Positions 51,482 through 59,405 of a stretch of 64,000 nucleotides of DNA are shown one piece after another. How positions within the stretch are numbered: the first letter of the stretch is position 1; each line of letters opens with the position of its first letter. The notes below the pieces were generated by a model that did not search any database, was not told the DNA's origin, and saw only the letters and a list, made by a program, of their open reading frames with translations. The stretch is from Mycobacterium asiaticum. GTDB taxonomy: Bacteria > Actinomycetota > Actinomycetes > Mycobacteriales > Mycobacteriaceae. The position numbers and the translations under genes are program-made. Where the stretch lies: assembly GCF_001673635.1 (NCBI RefSeq), contig NZ_LZMH01000061.1, positions 121,235 through 185,234 on the forward strand, read 5' to 3'.

Positions 51482-51510
51482 GTCGCCCCCCGTAACCGTT
51501 GGGATGATGC

Positions 51511-51927
51511 TCAGAACGGGCTGCTGTTCGCCTGCCATTCGGCCGACTCGGGGCGCGGCCCGTAGCGGCGCGCGTAGTCCTCGTGGATGTGCGCCTGCTT
51601 CTGCCGCTTGATCACGTCGACCAGGTTAGGGTCCAGACCATGCTGGGCCAGGCGGTGCCGGCGCCACACCTTGTTCAGTGCCATCGCGATCAACAACGAC
51701 CAGATGTAGATCGGCGCCGTCATCTCCAGGTGCACGTACAACGACGCCGGCAAGAGCCAGAACGGGGCCAGCACCAGCAGCGGCGGTATCCCGATGCGGA
51801 TCATGTGCCGACGGACGGCGCCCTCGCCGGCGAGGTCGTTGGCGACCCACTCCCGCATCGAGTCGGGCAGGCGCCGTCCGTACGAATAGGCGATGCATTG
51901 CCAGATATTCGGGCGATCGGCAGCCAC
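51511..51927 (-). CDS. DUF5313 membrane protein
   Basis: 138 residues with two close hydrophobic segments (IGIPPLLVLAPFWLLPASLYV and TAPIYIWSLLIAMAL), N- and C-terminal parts charged. A conserved mycobacterial family of unknown function. Start GTG 51927 with SD AGGAG. First gene of the MarR operon under the 18-bp palindrome. Confidence 0.75.
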   Translation of the reverse strand: MAADRPNIWQCIAYSYGRRLPDSMREWVANDLAGEGAVRRHMIRIGIPPLLVLAPFWLLPASLYVHLEMTAPIYIWSLLIAMALNKVWRRHRLAQHGLDPNLVDVIKRQKQAHIHEDYARRYGPRPESAEWQANSSPF

Positions 51928-51971
51928 GGTGCACTCCTAGCATTCGGGATTCGATTTCCATCGTACCCAAC

Positions 51972-51989
51972 TAGTTAGTGCACTAACTA
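51972..51989. promoter_or_regulatory. Perfect 18-bp palindrome, MarR operator
   Basis: TAGTTAGTGCACTAACTA, self-complementary throughout, 45 bases before the DUF5313 start. TTAGTGCACTAA-type dyads are typical of MarR proteins. A TANNNT box (TACGAT on the minus strand) lies just downstream. Confidence 0.75.
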
Positions 51990-52013
51990 TGTGTGCTCGG
52001 TCACGGTGGCGGT

Positions 52014-53204
52014 TCAGGCGGCGATGAGCTTGACCGGCAGTGCGCTGTGGCGGCGGATGATGTTGTTGCGCGCCCACGAGGGTTGGCCGGTCACCTCGAT
52101 ACGGTCGACGCGGTCGAGCAGCGCGCAAAGCATCGCCGCGGTTTCCATCCGAGCGAGTCCCTGGCCCGCACAGGCATGAGTCCCGTTGCCGAAAGCGATG
52201 TGACGGCTGGCGTCTCGGCGGATGTCAAAGGTGTCGGGATCGTCCCATTCGGTCTCGTCCCGGTTGGCCGAGGCGTAGATGACCAGCACCCGGGCACCGG
52301 CCGGCAGTGGGATGCCGGCGATTTCGGTGTCGGTGCGGACTTCCCGGCCGAACGCGCGCAAGGGGGATTCATAGCGCAGCACTTCGTTGATCGCGTTGGG
52401 GATCTGGCCGGGGTCCCGCTTGAGGAGGCGCCATTGTTCAGGATGAGTTGCCAGCAGGTAGATGGCGTTCGAAATGGCGCTGATCGTGGTATCCAGCGAC
52501 GGGGCAATGTAATCGATCATCAGGGCCGGGCATTCCGCGTGTGCGAGCTTGCCGTCGTCGGCCGCGCAGAGCAATTCGTGTGCCATGCTGCCGTCGAGTA
52601 CCGAACGTTCGCGGACCACCCGCCGCGCGAACCGCAGCATCTGCACAGTGCGCGGAATCGCTTGAAACGCTTGGCGATTGAGGGGCCCCAGGACGTCGAA
52701 TGTGGCACCGCCCCAGGCGATCAGGTGGTCGCGCTCGTCGCGAGGCCAGCCGACGAGGTCGGGGACTACGGCCAGGGGCAGCGCGGTTGCCAGGTCGGCG
52801 ACCGCGTCTACGGTGCCACGTCGCAGAGCGGCGTCGACCACGGCACCGGCCTGGTGATCGATCGCTTCGCCGACCGATCGCAGCGCCCTGGGTAACAGGC
52901 GGTGCGCGAGCAGCTTGCGGCGCTGGTCATGTTCGGGCCCATCGCTGTTGAGCGTGGTGCCGCGGGAGAGTCGATTGCTCAGCGGATTGAGCGCGACCCC
53001 GTTGCCGGAGATGAACAGGTCGTCGGTGCGCAGCACGGTCCGGCATTCCCGGTAACGCGGCAGGGCGTAAGTGCGCTGCCTGGTCAGCCACACCACCGGG
53101 CCGAGTCGTCGCATCCGACGGTAGTGCGGGTAGGGGTCGAGCATGGCGTCGGTTGCGTAGATGTCCTCGTGATAGCTAGGTACACCCTCGGGCCCTCTTC
53201 CCAC
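52014..53204 (-). CDS. Cytochrome P450
   Basis: 396 residues. Haem motif FGNGTHACAGQGLARME, ExxR in INEVLRYESP, and an I-helix with PSLDTT instead of the usual AGxDT. Bacterial soluble P450 that needs ferredoxin partners; no ferredoxin is adjacent. Start GTG 53204 with SD GAGGGG; a closer GTG is out of frame. Divergent from a zinc ADH across two identical operators, so the pair may oxidise one substrate in sequence. Confidence 0.88.
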   Translation of the reverse strand: MGRGPEGVPSYHEDIYATDAMLDPYPHYRRMRRLGPVVWLTRQRTYALPRYRECRTVLRTDDLFISGNGVALNPLSNRLSRGTTLNSDGPEHDQRRKLLAHRLLPRALRSVGEAIDHQAGAVVDAALRRGTVDAVADLATALPLAVVPDLVGWPRDERDHLIAWGGATFDVLGPLNRQAFQAIPRTVQMLRFARRVVRERSVLDGSMAHELLCAADDGKLAHAECPALMIDYIAPSLDTTISAISNAIYLLATHPEQWRLLKRDPGQIPNAINEVLRYESPLRAFGREVRTDTEIAGIPLPAGARVLVIYASANRDETEWDDPDTFDIRRDASRHIAFGNGTHACAGQGLARMETAAMLCALLDRVDRIEVTGQPSWARNNIIRRHSALPVKLIAA

Positions 53205-53241
53205 GGATCTATCCCCTCGGCCTGGGCGCCGCCGCACCTTC

Positions 53242-53255
53242 TGACGAAATCGTCA
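53242..53255. promoter_or_regulatory. Operator copy 1 between the P450 and ADH genes
   Basis: TGACGA-AA-TCGTCA, a perfect 14-bp dyad, within an 18-bp stretch (TTCTGACGAAATCGTCAC) repeated exactly at the second site. It is 38 bases before the P450 start. Confidence 0.75.
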
Positions 53256-53285
53256 CATACTTCCGGCGGTCCAGTCAACACTTTC

Positions 53286-53299
53286 TGACGAAATCGTCA
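53286..53299. promoter_or_regulatory. Operator copy 2 between the P450 and ADH genes
   Basis: Second identical TGACGAAATCGTCA, 44 bp from the first, about four helical turns, so two dimers would sit on the same DNA face. It is 37 bases before the ADH start. Confidence 0.75.
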
Positions 53300-53335
53300 C
53301 GGTTAGGAGTGCATTGCGAGGGTAGAGGGACCCAC

Positions 53336-54484
53336 ATGCGAGCAATGGTTTACCGCGGTCCGTACAAGGTGCGGGTCGAGCAGAAGGACATGCCGCCGAT
53401 CGAACATCCAAACGATGCGGTCGTGCGGGTCACCATGGCCGCGATCTGCGGATCGGACCTGCATCTTTATCACGGCATGATGCCCGACACCCGGGTCGGC
53501 ATGACATTCGGTCACGAGTTCATCGGTGTGGTGGAAGAGGTCGGACCGTCGGTACAGAACCTGCAACGGGGCGACCGGGTGATGGTTCCGTTCAATGTCT
53601 ATTGTGGCTCTTGCTATTTCTGCGTGCGGGGCCTGTACTCCAACTGCCACAACGTCAATCCCAACGCCACGGCGGTGGGCGGGATCTACGGCTACTCACA
53701 CACCTGTGGCGGCTATGACGGGGGGCAGGCGGAATTCGTGCGCGTCCCGTTCGCCGATGTCGGGCCGGCCAAGATTCCGGACTGGATGGACGAGGAGGAC
53801 GCCCTGCTGTGCACCGATGCCTTGGCCACCGGCTACTTCGGTGCTCAACTGGGCGACATTGCCGAAGGTGACACCGTCGTCGTCTTCGGCGCCGGACCGG
53901 TCGGGTTGTATGCGGCCAGATCCGCCTGGCTGATGGGTGCCGGACGGGTGATCGTGATCGACCATCTGGAATACCGGTTGGAGAAGGCCCGCACATTCGC
54001 CTTCGCCGAGACCATCAACTTCGCCGAGTGCGACGACATCGTCGTCAAGATGAAGAAGGAAACCGACTATCTCGGTGCGGATGTCGCGATCGATGCGGTC
54101 GGGGCGGAGGCCGACGGAAACTTTCTGCAACATGTCACCGCAACCAAGCTCAAGCTGCAGGGCGGCTCGCCGATCGCGGTCAACTGGGCCATTGACTCGG
54201 TCCGCAAGGGCGGAACGGTATCCATCATGGGGGCGTACGGCCCGATGTTCAGCGCCGTAAAACTCGGCGATGCCTTGAACAAGGGCCTGACCCTGCGGAT
54301 GAACCAGTGCCCGGTCAAGCGCCAATGGCCGCGGCTGTTCTCCCACATCGAGAACGGCTATCTGAATCCGAAAGACATTGTCACGCATCGTATCCCGCTG
54401 GAGCATATCGCCGAGGCGTACCACATCTTCTCCGCCAAGCTGGATGACTGCATCAAGCCGATCATCCTGCCAACCGCAAGTTGA
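53336..54484 (+). CDS. Zinc-dependent alcohol/aldehyde dehydrogenase
   Basis: 382 residues, medium-chain dehydrogenase of the glutathione-independent formaldehyde dehydrogenase-like group. Catalytic zinc ligands in AICGSDLHLYHG and FGHEF, structural zinc cysteines in CGSCYFCVRGLYSNC, Rossmann GAGPVGLYAARSA. NAD-dependent oxidation of an alcohol or aldehyde. Start ATG 53336 with AGAGGGA; an upstream in-frame start is unlikely. Under the twin operators with the P450; a hypothetical gene follows 14 bases later. Confidence 0.9.
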   Translation: MRAMVYRGPYKVRVEQKDMPPIEHPNDAVVRVTMAAICGSDLHLYHGMMPDTRVGMTFGHEFIGVVEEVGPSVQNLQRGDRVMVPFNVYCGSCYFCVRGLYSNCHNVNPNATAVGGIYGYSHTCGGYDGGQAEFVRVPFADVGPAKIPDWMDEEDALLCTDALATGYFGAQLGDIAEGDTVVVFGAGPVGLYAARSAWLMGAGRVIVIDHLEYRLEKARTFAFAETINFAECDDIVVKMKKETDYLGADVAIDAVGAEADGNFLQHVTATKLKLQGGSPIAVNWAIDSVRKGGTVSIMGAYGPMFSAVKLGDALNKGLTLRMNQCPVKRQWPRLFSHIENGYLNPKDIVTHRIPLEHIAEAYHIFSAKLDDCIKPIILPTAS

Positions 54485-54498
54485 CGACAGGACCTCCC

Positions 54499-55086
54499 AT
54501 GGCCTATCTACCGAATCTGCCGGCAACCCACGATTCCGACGCCTTACGGGCCCGCATCCCGGGCTGGGGTGCCGATCTCGACCCACGCGACCGGCCGTCG
54601 TACCCCAAACTCGAGGTGAACCCACCGCCGGCGACCGGCGCCCACTGGGAATTTCCCGAGCGGCAGCCCGAAAAGTGGCCCCGTGAGCGGTCGATCGAGC
54701 ACGGGATGCTCACCCCGGTGTTCGGCACCTCGACGCCTCCCAGGGGACTCTCGGGCGCCATCCGCAAGTTCGCCTATCGCAAGTACAGCGAGGCGCGGGC
54801 CGCGCATTGGCTGCTGCTGATCGCCGCCGACCGCGTCGACGCCGTCGAAAGTCACCTCGCCTCGCTGTTGAGCCTGCGTCCGGACAACCCGATCACCGAG
54901 ACCGGGATCAAAAGCGAATTCACCCACAACGGCTTATCGGCCAGGCGCGCGTCCAAGCGAGTCGACAATGCCCACACCTGGATCGACCCGATACTCGTCG
55001 GCGCACCATGGGCGGCTCCCGCCATAACCGGTGCGTTGGTGGTGCGGGCAGTCCGACGGTCGCGGAATACAGCTGACACAACATGA
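54499..55086 (+). CDS. Conserved hypothetical protein in the ADH operon
   Basis: 195 residues. Pro-rich N-terminal half (LPNLPATHDSDALRARIPGWGADLDPRDRPSYP, WEFPERQPEKWPRERS), then an amphipathic helix-rich part and a weak hydrophobic segment near 170-185. No known domain recognised. The N-terminus is of the type seen in cytosolic partner proteins. Start ATG 54499, 14 bases after the ADH stop, so an operon member. Confidence 0.65.
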   Translation: MAYLPNLPATHDSDALRARIPGWGADLDPRDRPSYPKLEVNPPPATGAHWEFPERQPEKWPRERSIEHGMLTPVFGTSTPPRGLSGAIRKFAYRKYSEARAAHWLLLIAADRVDAVESHLASLLSLRPDNPITETGIKSEFTHNGLSARRASKRVDNAHTWIDPILVGAPWAAPAITGALVVRAVRRSRNTADTT

Positions 55087-55117
55087 TTGGCGCGCATTAC
55101 CCGGAGCTGATACGGAG

Positions 55118-55990
55118 TTGAGTCGTCTGCAGGTAGTTCGCCGATTCGATCCAGCGCCCATCACCACGGTGCTCTGCGACGCCGATGGCAACCTGTTCCC
55201 TTCTGAGCAGCCGGCGTTCGACGCGTCGGCTCAAATCACCAACCGCTTCCTGGTCAGATTCGGCGTGCCGGAGCGATATACAGCTGAGCAGCTCCGAAAG
55301 AGCGCCACAGGCAAGAACTTCCGTACCACCGCCGTAGATCTCGCCGTGCTGGGCGGGGTGCCGATCGACCCGGCACTGGCCTCGGACCGCCCGTACGCCC
55401 GCATCGCCACCAGTGCTGATGTCGCGGCCGGTCACGCACTGTGCGCCGATGAGCTCAAGGACTGGGTGGCGCGCGAGCGCCGGCATGTCACCGCACGCCT
55501 GGTAGCCACCCTGCGCCCCGACAGCCGGGTGCAACACGCGCTGCGCGCACTGGCCGCTCGATACGCGCTGGCGGCGGTGAGTTCGAGTGCGACGGCCCGC
55601 CTCGACGCATGCTTCACCGCCACCGGGCTCGATGACCTCATTCCCGCCGAACTGCGGTTCAGCGCCGAGGACTCGCTCCCGGTGCCCACGAGCAAGCCGC
55701 ACCCGGCGGTGTATCTGCACACCGCTGAGGTTTTGGGCATCGACCCCGATCAAGGGTTGGCGGTCGAAGACTCCGTTGCGGGCGTGCGCTCCGCGGTTGC
55801 GGCCGGATTCGTCACGATCGGCAACCTGATGTACGTGCCGAACGCCGAGCATGGGGTGCGGAGCAGCGAGTTGGTGGATGCGGGTGCGAGCGCCATCGCG
55901 GACTCGTGGTCGGCGCTGACTTTGTATCTGCTTTCGCTGCATGCATCGGCCGCTGTTGCCCAGCCGTTTCCGTGCCGCCTCAACGGGTAG
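55118..55990 (+). CDS. HAD-superfamily hydrolase
   Basis: 290 residues. Motif I CDADGNLF (DxDGN in place of DxDGT), motif II Ser in AVSSSAT, Lys in TSKPHPAVY and acidic motif IV AVEDSVAG. The four motifs support a phosphatase or phosphoglucomutase-like activity with a helical cap. Start uncertain: TTG 55118 has no good SD, and a GTG at 55031 would overlap the previous gene. Its stop codon overlaps the -10 of a SigF-type promoter for the next gene. Confidence 0.75.
   Translation: MSRLQVVRRFDPAPITTVLCDADGNLFPSEQPAFDASAQITNRFLVRFGVPERYTAEQLRKSATGKNFRTTAVDLAVLGGVPIDPALASDRPYARIATSADVAAGHALCADELKDWVARERRHVTARLVATLRPDSRVQHALRALAARYALAAVSSSATARLDACFTATGLDDLIPAELRFSAEDSLPVPTSKPHPAVYLHTAEVLGIDPDQGLAVEDSVAGVRSAVAAGFVTIGNLMYVPNAEHGVRSSELVDAGASAIADSWSALTLYLLSLHASAAVAQPFPCRLNG
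55966..55990 (+). promoter_or_regulatory. SigF-type promoter of the 111-residue protein gene
   Basis: GTTT (55966-55969), a 15-base spacer, GGGTAG (55985-55990). The predicted start is about 20 bases before the ATG at 56015, and the -10 contains the stop codon of the HAD gene. Confidence 0.58.
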
Positions 55991-56014
55991 CCAATTTCGG
56001 TGAAGGAGGACGAC

Positions 56015-56350
56015 ATGTCTGCTGCCGACGAGCTGCCGATACCCGATTACGACCAGCTGCCCCTTGGCGATCTGCGCCACCGGGTCCGCTTGCTGCAAGA
56101 GTCGCAACTGCACGAGTTGATCTCGCACGAGCATGCCCACGGTCAGCGCACGCCGGTGCTGCAGGTGTTGCAGGCGCGGCTCGACGAGATTCAAGACGGC
56201 GCCAAACCTTCGGGCGGCGACCCCCGGAACACACCGGAGGTGCACGGCACCTCGCACGGCTCGACGGTGCGGGAAGCGACAGCCGCCGAAGCCAACACGC
56301 CGCTGCGGCACGGGGTTGCCGGTCAGACTCCGGCCCGCGGCCGGCCCTAG
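56015..56350 (+). CDS. Conserved small mycobacterial protein (LPIPDYDQLP motif)
   Basis: 111 residues. N-terminal LPIPDYDQLPLGDLRHRVRLL, then an amphipathic helix (LQVLQARLDEIQ) and a Gly/Pro/Thr-rich tail. A type of small protein widespread in mycobacteria; function unknown. Start ATG 56015 has a strong SD (AAGGAGGA). SigF-type promoter upstream; the NUDIX gene follows 19 bases later, possibly with its own leaderless promoter. Confidence 0.7.
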   Translation: MSAADELPIPDYDQLPLGDLRHRVRLLQESQLHELISHEHAHGQRTPVLQVLQARLDEIQDGAKPSGGDPRNTPEVHGTSHGSTVREATAAEANTPLRHGVAGQTPARGRP

Positions 56351-56369
56351 CACCGCTTATGGTCGAGCG

Positions 56370-57089
56370 GTGACCATCGCATACGACGACGCGCTGCGTG
56401 AGAAAATCCGGACGCGCCTGGCCGGCCACCGGCGCCGAACGGTGACCGACCCGACGAAGCGGCACGCGGCGGTTGCGGTCGTGCTGGTCGACTCCGAGGT
56501 CGGCGAAGACCGCATCGACCCTGCACCGGTGGACGAATGGATCGGCGGACGGCCGATGCCGGAGGCGGGCCTGGACGGCCATATGGTCGACGTGGCCGGC
56601 GGTGCGGCTTTCCTGTTGTGCCGCAGAGCAACCCGCATGTCATCCCACGCCGCGCAGTGGGCATTGCCCGGTGGCAGGCTGGACCCGGGTGAGAGTGTGA
56701 TCGATGCGGCGCTGCGCGAACTGGACGAAGAGGTCGGAATCAGATTGCCTGAATCCGCCGTGCTGGGATTGCTCGACGACTATCCGACCCGGTCGGGATA
56801 TGTCATTACGCCGGTGGTGATCTGGGGTGGCGGCCGGCTCGATCCGCGGCCGGCTCCCGAGGAGGTGATGGCGGTCTACCGGGTGGGCCTGCATCAACTG
56901 CAGCGACCCGACTCGCCGCGATACATCAGCATCCCGGAGAGCCCACGCCCGGTCGTCCAGATCCCGCTGGGGAACGATCTGATCCATGCGCCGACCGGTG
57001 CGGTGTTGTTGCAGCTGCGCTGGCTGGGTCTGGAAGGCAAGGACGACCCGGTCGACGAACTCGAGCAACCGCCGTTCGCCTGGAAATAG
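56370..57089 (+). CDS. NUDIX hydrolase
   Basis: 239 residues. Nudix box GGRLDPGESVIDAALRELDEEVGI matches GX5EX7REUXEEXGU. The N-terminal part is an extra segment, and the C-terminal tail suits a CoA or nucleotide-sugar pyrophosphatase. Metal-dependent hydrolysis of a nucleoside-diphosphate-linked substrate. Start GTG 56370; a TANNNT box (TATGGT) 7 bases upstream suggests a leaderless transcript. Confidence 0.88.
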   Translation: MTIAYDDALREKIRTRLAGHRRRTVTDPTKRHAAVAVVLVDSEVGEDRIDPAPVDEWIGGRPMPEAGLDGHMVDVAGGAAFLLCRRATRMSSHAAQWALPGGRLDPGESVIDAALRELDEEVGIRLPESAVLGLLDDYPTRSGYVITPVVIWGGGRLDPRPAPEEVMAVYRVGLHQLQRPDSPRYISIPESPRPVVQIPLGNDLIHAPTGAVLLQLRWLGLEGKDDPVDELEQPPFAWK

Positions 57090-57092
57090 GCG

Positions 57093-57221
57093 TCAATCCT
57101 CGTCGTCGCGGTCGGATCTGTTGCGGGAGGCGAATCTGGCGTACCCGACGAGTCCGATGAAGAAGACCACCATCGCCACCAGGAGAATCAGCACCATATT
57201 CGTGGTGCCAGTGCCACCCAT
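57093..57221 (-). CDS. 42-residue single-span membrane protein
   Basis: 42 residues with one membrane helix (MVLILLVAMVVFFIGLVGY, about 9-27) and a charged C-terminal tail (RNRSDRDDED). Start ATG 57221 has only a weak SD. It is convergent with the NUDIX gene, 3 bases between stops. The clean helix and tail suggest a real microprotein; function unknown. Confidence 0.5.
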   Translation of the reverse strand: MGGTGTTNMVLILLVAMVVFFIGLVGYARFASRNRSDRDDED

Positions 57222-57298
57222 GCGCCAAGGCTACGCGCAGGATGTGCCGGGGCGGATCCCGTGCGCACCGCAAACTTGAGGTGCTGTAGAAAAACGGA

Positions 57299-58165
57299 GT
57301 GCACGGCGATTCTGACGGTGGCGTCACGGCGGACTCGCCGCCCTATTTCCTGCGTGCGGATAACCACTTCGTGCCGACCGCCATCGCACGGGGTGGTTGG
57401 GGGCCGTCGCTGAGCGGCCACGTGGTCGGTGGCCTGTTGGGCTGGGCGGTCGAGCGCGCGGTCGACGACCCACAATTTCAGCCCGCCCGCCTGACCGTCG
57501 ACCTGCCGCGCCCCACCGCCTTGCAGCCCCTCGAGGTCCACACCCGCGTGCTCCAAGACCGGCGGCGGCTGCGCCTCGTCGAGGCCGCCGTCGTCCAGGA
57601 AGGGAACACGGTGGCGCAGGCCAGTGCACTCTTCCTGCGGCGCGGTGCCCAGCCCGACGGGCAGATCTGGTCGCAGCCGGTACAGATGCCCCCGCTGCCG
57701 GAAGTGCTCGACGCACCGTCGCTGTTCATCCGCACCTACGGGTGGGGCGCGGAGCTGCAGAACCCGGATCCCGAATGGGCGCAGACGTTCGGCCCGAAGT
57801 ACACCTGGCTGCAGGAAACACGCCCGCTGATCGATGACGAACCGATGACGGCCTTCACCCGCGCCGCCATGGCCGGCGACATCACGGCGTCGATCGCCAA
57901 CTGGGGAACCCAGGGTCTGGAGTTCATCAACGTCGACTACACGCTGACCTTGAGCCGGCTGCCCGACGGCCCCCACCTCGGGCTAAGCTCGCTCACCCAC
58001 TACAGCGACGACGGTGTCGCGACCGGTTCAGCCGTCCTGGTCGACCACCGCGGCCCGATCGGCAACGGTGTGTCCGTCGCCATCGCGCAAACCGGGTTCA
58101 GGCCGACGCAGGACTCACGCGGTGCTGCCGGTGCGGATGACGCCGCAACCGCACCGCGCGGCTGA
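57299..58165 (+). CDS. Acyl-CoA thioesterase-family protein (double hotdog)
   Basis: 288 residues with two hotdog-like halves of the TesB/4HBT_3 type (GGWGPSLSGHVVGGLLGWAVE and TAFTRAAMAGDITASIANWG). It should hydrolyse acyl-CoA thioesters. Start GTG 57299, perhaps leaderless (TAGAAA 8 bases upstream). Its 3' end overlaps the MFS gene by 68 bases, tail to tail, an unusually long overlap. Confidence 0.8.
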   Translation: MHGDSDGGVTADSPPYFLRADNHFVPTAIARGGWGPSLSGHVVGGLLGWAVERAVDDPQFQPARLTVDLPRPTALQPLEVHTRVLQDRRRLRLVEAAVVQEGNTVAQASALFLRRGAQPDGQIWSQPVQMPPLPEVLDAPSLFIRTYGWGAELQNPDPEWAQTFGPKYTWLQETRPLIDDEPMTAFTRAAMAGDITASIANWGTQGLEFINVDYTLTLSRLPDGPHLGLSSLTHYSDDGVATGSAVLVDHRGPIGNGVSVAIAQTGFRPTQDSRGAAGADDAATAPRG

Positions 58166-59303
58166 GCGCAGCGGTCGTCGCCAGCCCCGCTAACCCGGCG
58201 AAGATCAGCGTCGTCTCCGGGCCGTAGCCAAGCACGGTCAACAGCAGCGGCAAGCCGAACCCGACGTAGGTGACGGCATAGAAGACCCCGGTCAGGGTCC
58301 CGCGAACATGTTGCGGCGCCGCGGCTTCCACGTCGATCAGACCCTCGCGCAGGCATAGGCCGGAGGCGCATCCGAGCAGCAGCACCAGCGCCAGGCCCAG
58401 CCCGAGTGGCACCGTCGACGGCGCGACCGCGAGCGCCGCGTATCCGAGTGCGGCGAGCAACGCCCCGACGGTGCCGGTTTGCGGGCCCCAGCGGCGTGCC
58501 CGGGCCACCAGCTGGATGATCCCGCTGGCGCCGTTGGTGATCAGTGCGGCGGCTCCGGCCGCCAGTGGTGCGGCCAGACCCGTGTGCACCTTGGTGGGGA
58601 TGGTGACGAAGGCGACCGACGCCGAGGCGAACACCCAAGGGGCCAGCGGCAGGGCCCAGCCCAACGCGAGGCGCCCCCCGTGACTTTCCGGCGCCGCGAA
58701 CTCCGGTGCGGGCTGCGGCCGCACCGGCGCGGCCCGCTGCGAGACACCGACCGCGATGATCATCGCCACCGCGACCAGGCCCGCGGCGACGGCGAACGCC
58801 AACCGGACGCCGGAGGGCGCGATCGAGGCGATCGCACCCGAAGCGAAGGGCCCGACGGCGAAACCGACCATCAACACCGCACCGGCTAGGGCCGCGCCGG
58901 TGGAGCCGTGCAGATCCGAGGCCCATGATGTGCACGAGCTGACGGCAAGCCCCACGCCCAGCCCAACGATCAGCCGCCCCACCATCAGCACGCCGGACTC
59001 CTGTGACGGCAGCATCGCCACCGTGCCCAGCAGGACCGTCAGCGAGCCCGCCAGCGCAACCGAGGCGCGCCCGAAGGTGTCGGACGCCCGCCCGCCGAGC
59101 AGCAGGCCGGGCAGCAATCCGATTGCGTAGACGCCGAATATCACATCGAGGGTGGTCGCACTGAGGTGCTTGCCTGCGCCCAGGGCGGGCATCAGCGCGG
59201 TGAAATGGCTGGCCGCCCAGCCCATCGCCAGCAGGGTCGCCAGCACGCCGGCAAACAGAAGTCTGGTCGCCTCACTCGAAGTTCTCAGCGTCGCGGTGCT
59301 CAC
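58098..59303 (-). CDS. MFS transporter
   Basis: 401 residues, about 12 transmembrane helices, with an MFS loop motif (GGRASDTFGRASVAL) after helix 2. Probably a drug or metabolite exporter; the substrate is unknown. Start GTG 59303. The C-terminal basic tail (RLRRHPHRQHR) lies in the region overlapping the thioesterase gene. Confidence 0.88.
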   Translation of the reverse strand: MSTATLRTSSEATRLLFAGVLATLLAMGWAASHFTALMPALGAGKHLSATTLDVIFGVYAIGLLPGLLLGGRASDTFGRASVALAGSLTVLLGTVAMLPSQESGVLMVGRLIVGLGVGLAVSSCTSWASDLHGSTGAALAGAVLMVGFAVGPFASGAIASIAPSGVRLAFAVAAGLVAVAMIIAVGVSQRAAPVRPQPAPEFAAPESHGGRLALGWALPLAPWVFASASVAFVTIPTKVHTGLAAPLAAGAAALITNGASGIIQLVARARRWGPQTGTVGALLAALGYAALAVAPSTVPLGLGLALVLLLGCASGLCLREGLIDVEAAAPQHVRGTLTGVFYAVTYVGFGLPLLLTVLGYGPETTLIFAGLAGLATTAALSRAVRLRRHPHRQHRVSPASA

Positions 59304-59405
59304 CGGTGCACAGACAATGCCGCCCGGGCGCGTTATTCCTGCTTATTCCTAGACGAGAGCTTCCTCACTATCTCGGGAATGGGGTTTCGTGCTACACAGC
59401 AGTAC

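Noticed and set aside
53310..53330. GGTTA-N14-GGGTAG before the ADH gene as another SigF promoter
   Set aside because: The spacer is too short and the -35 is imperfect; the twin operators explain the regulation better.
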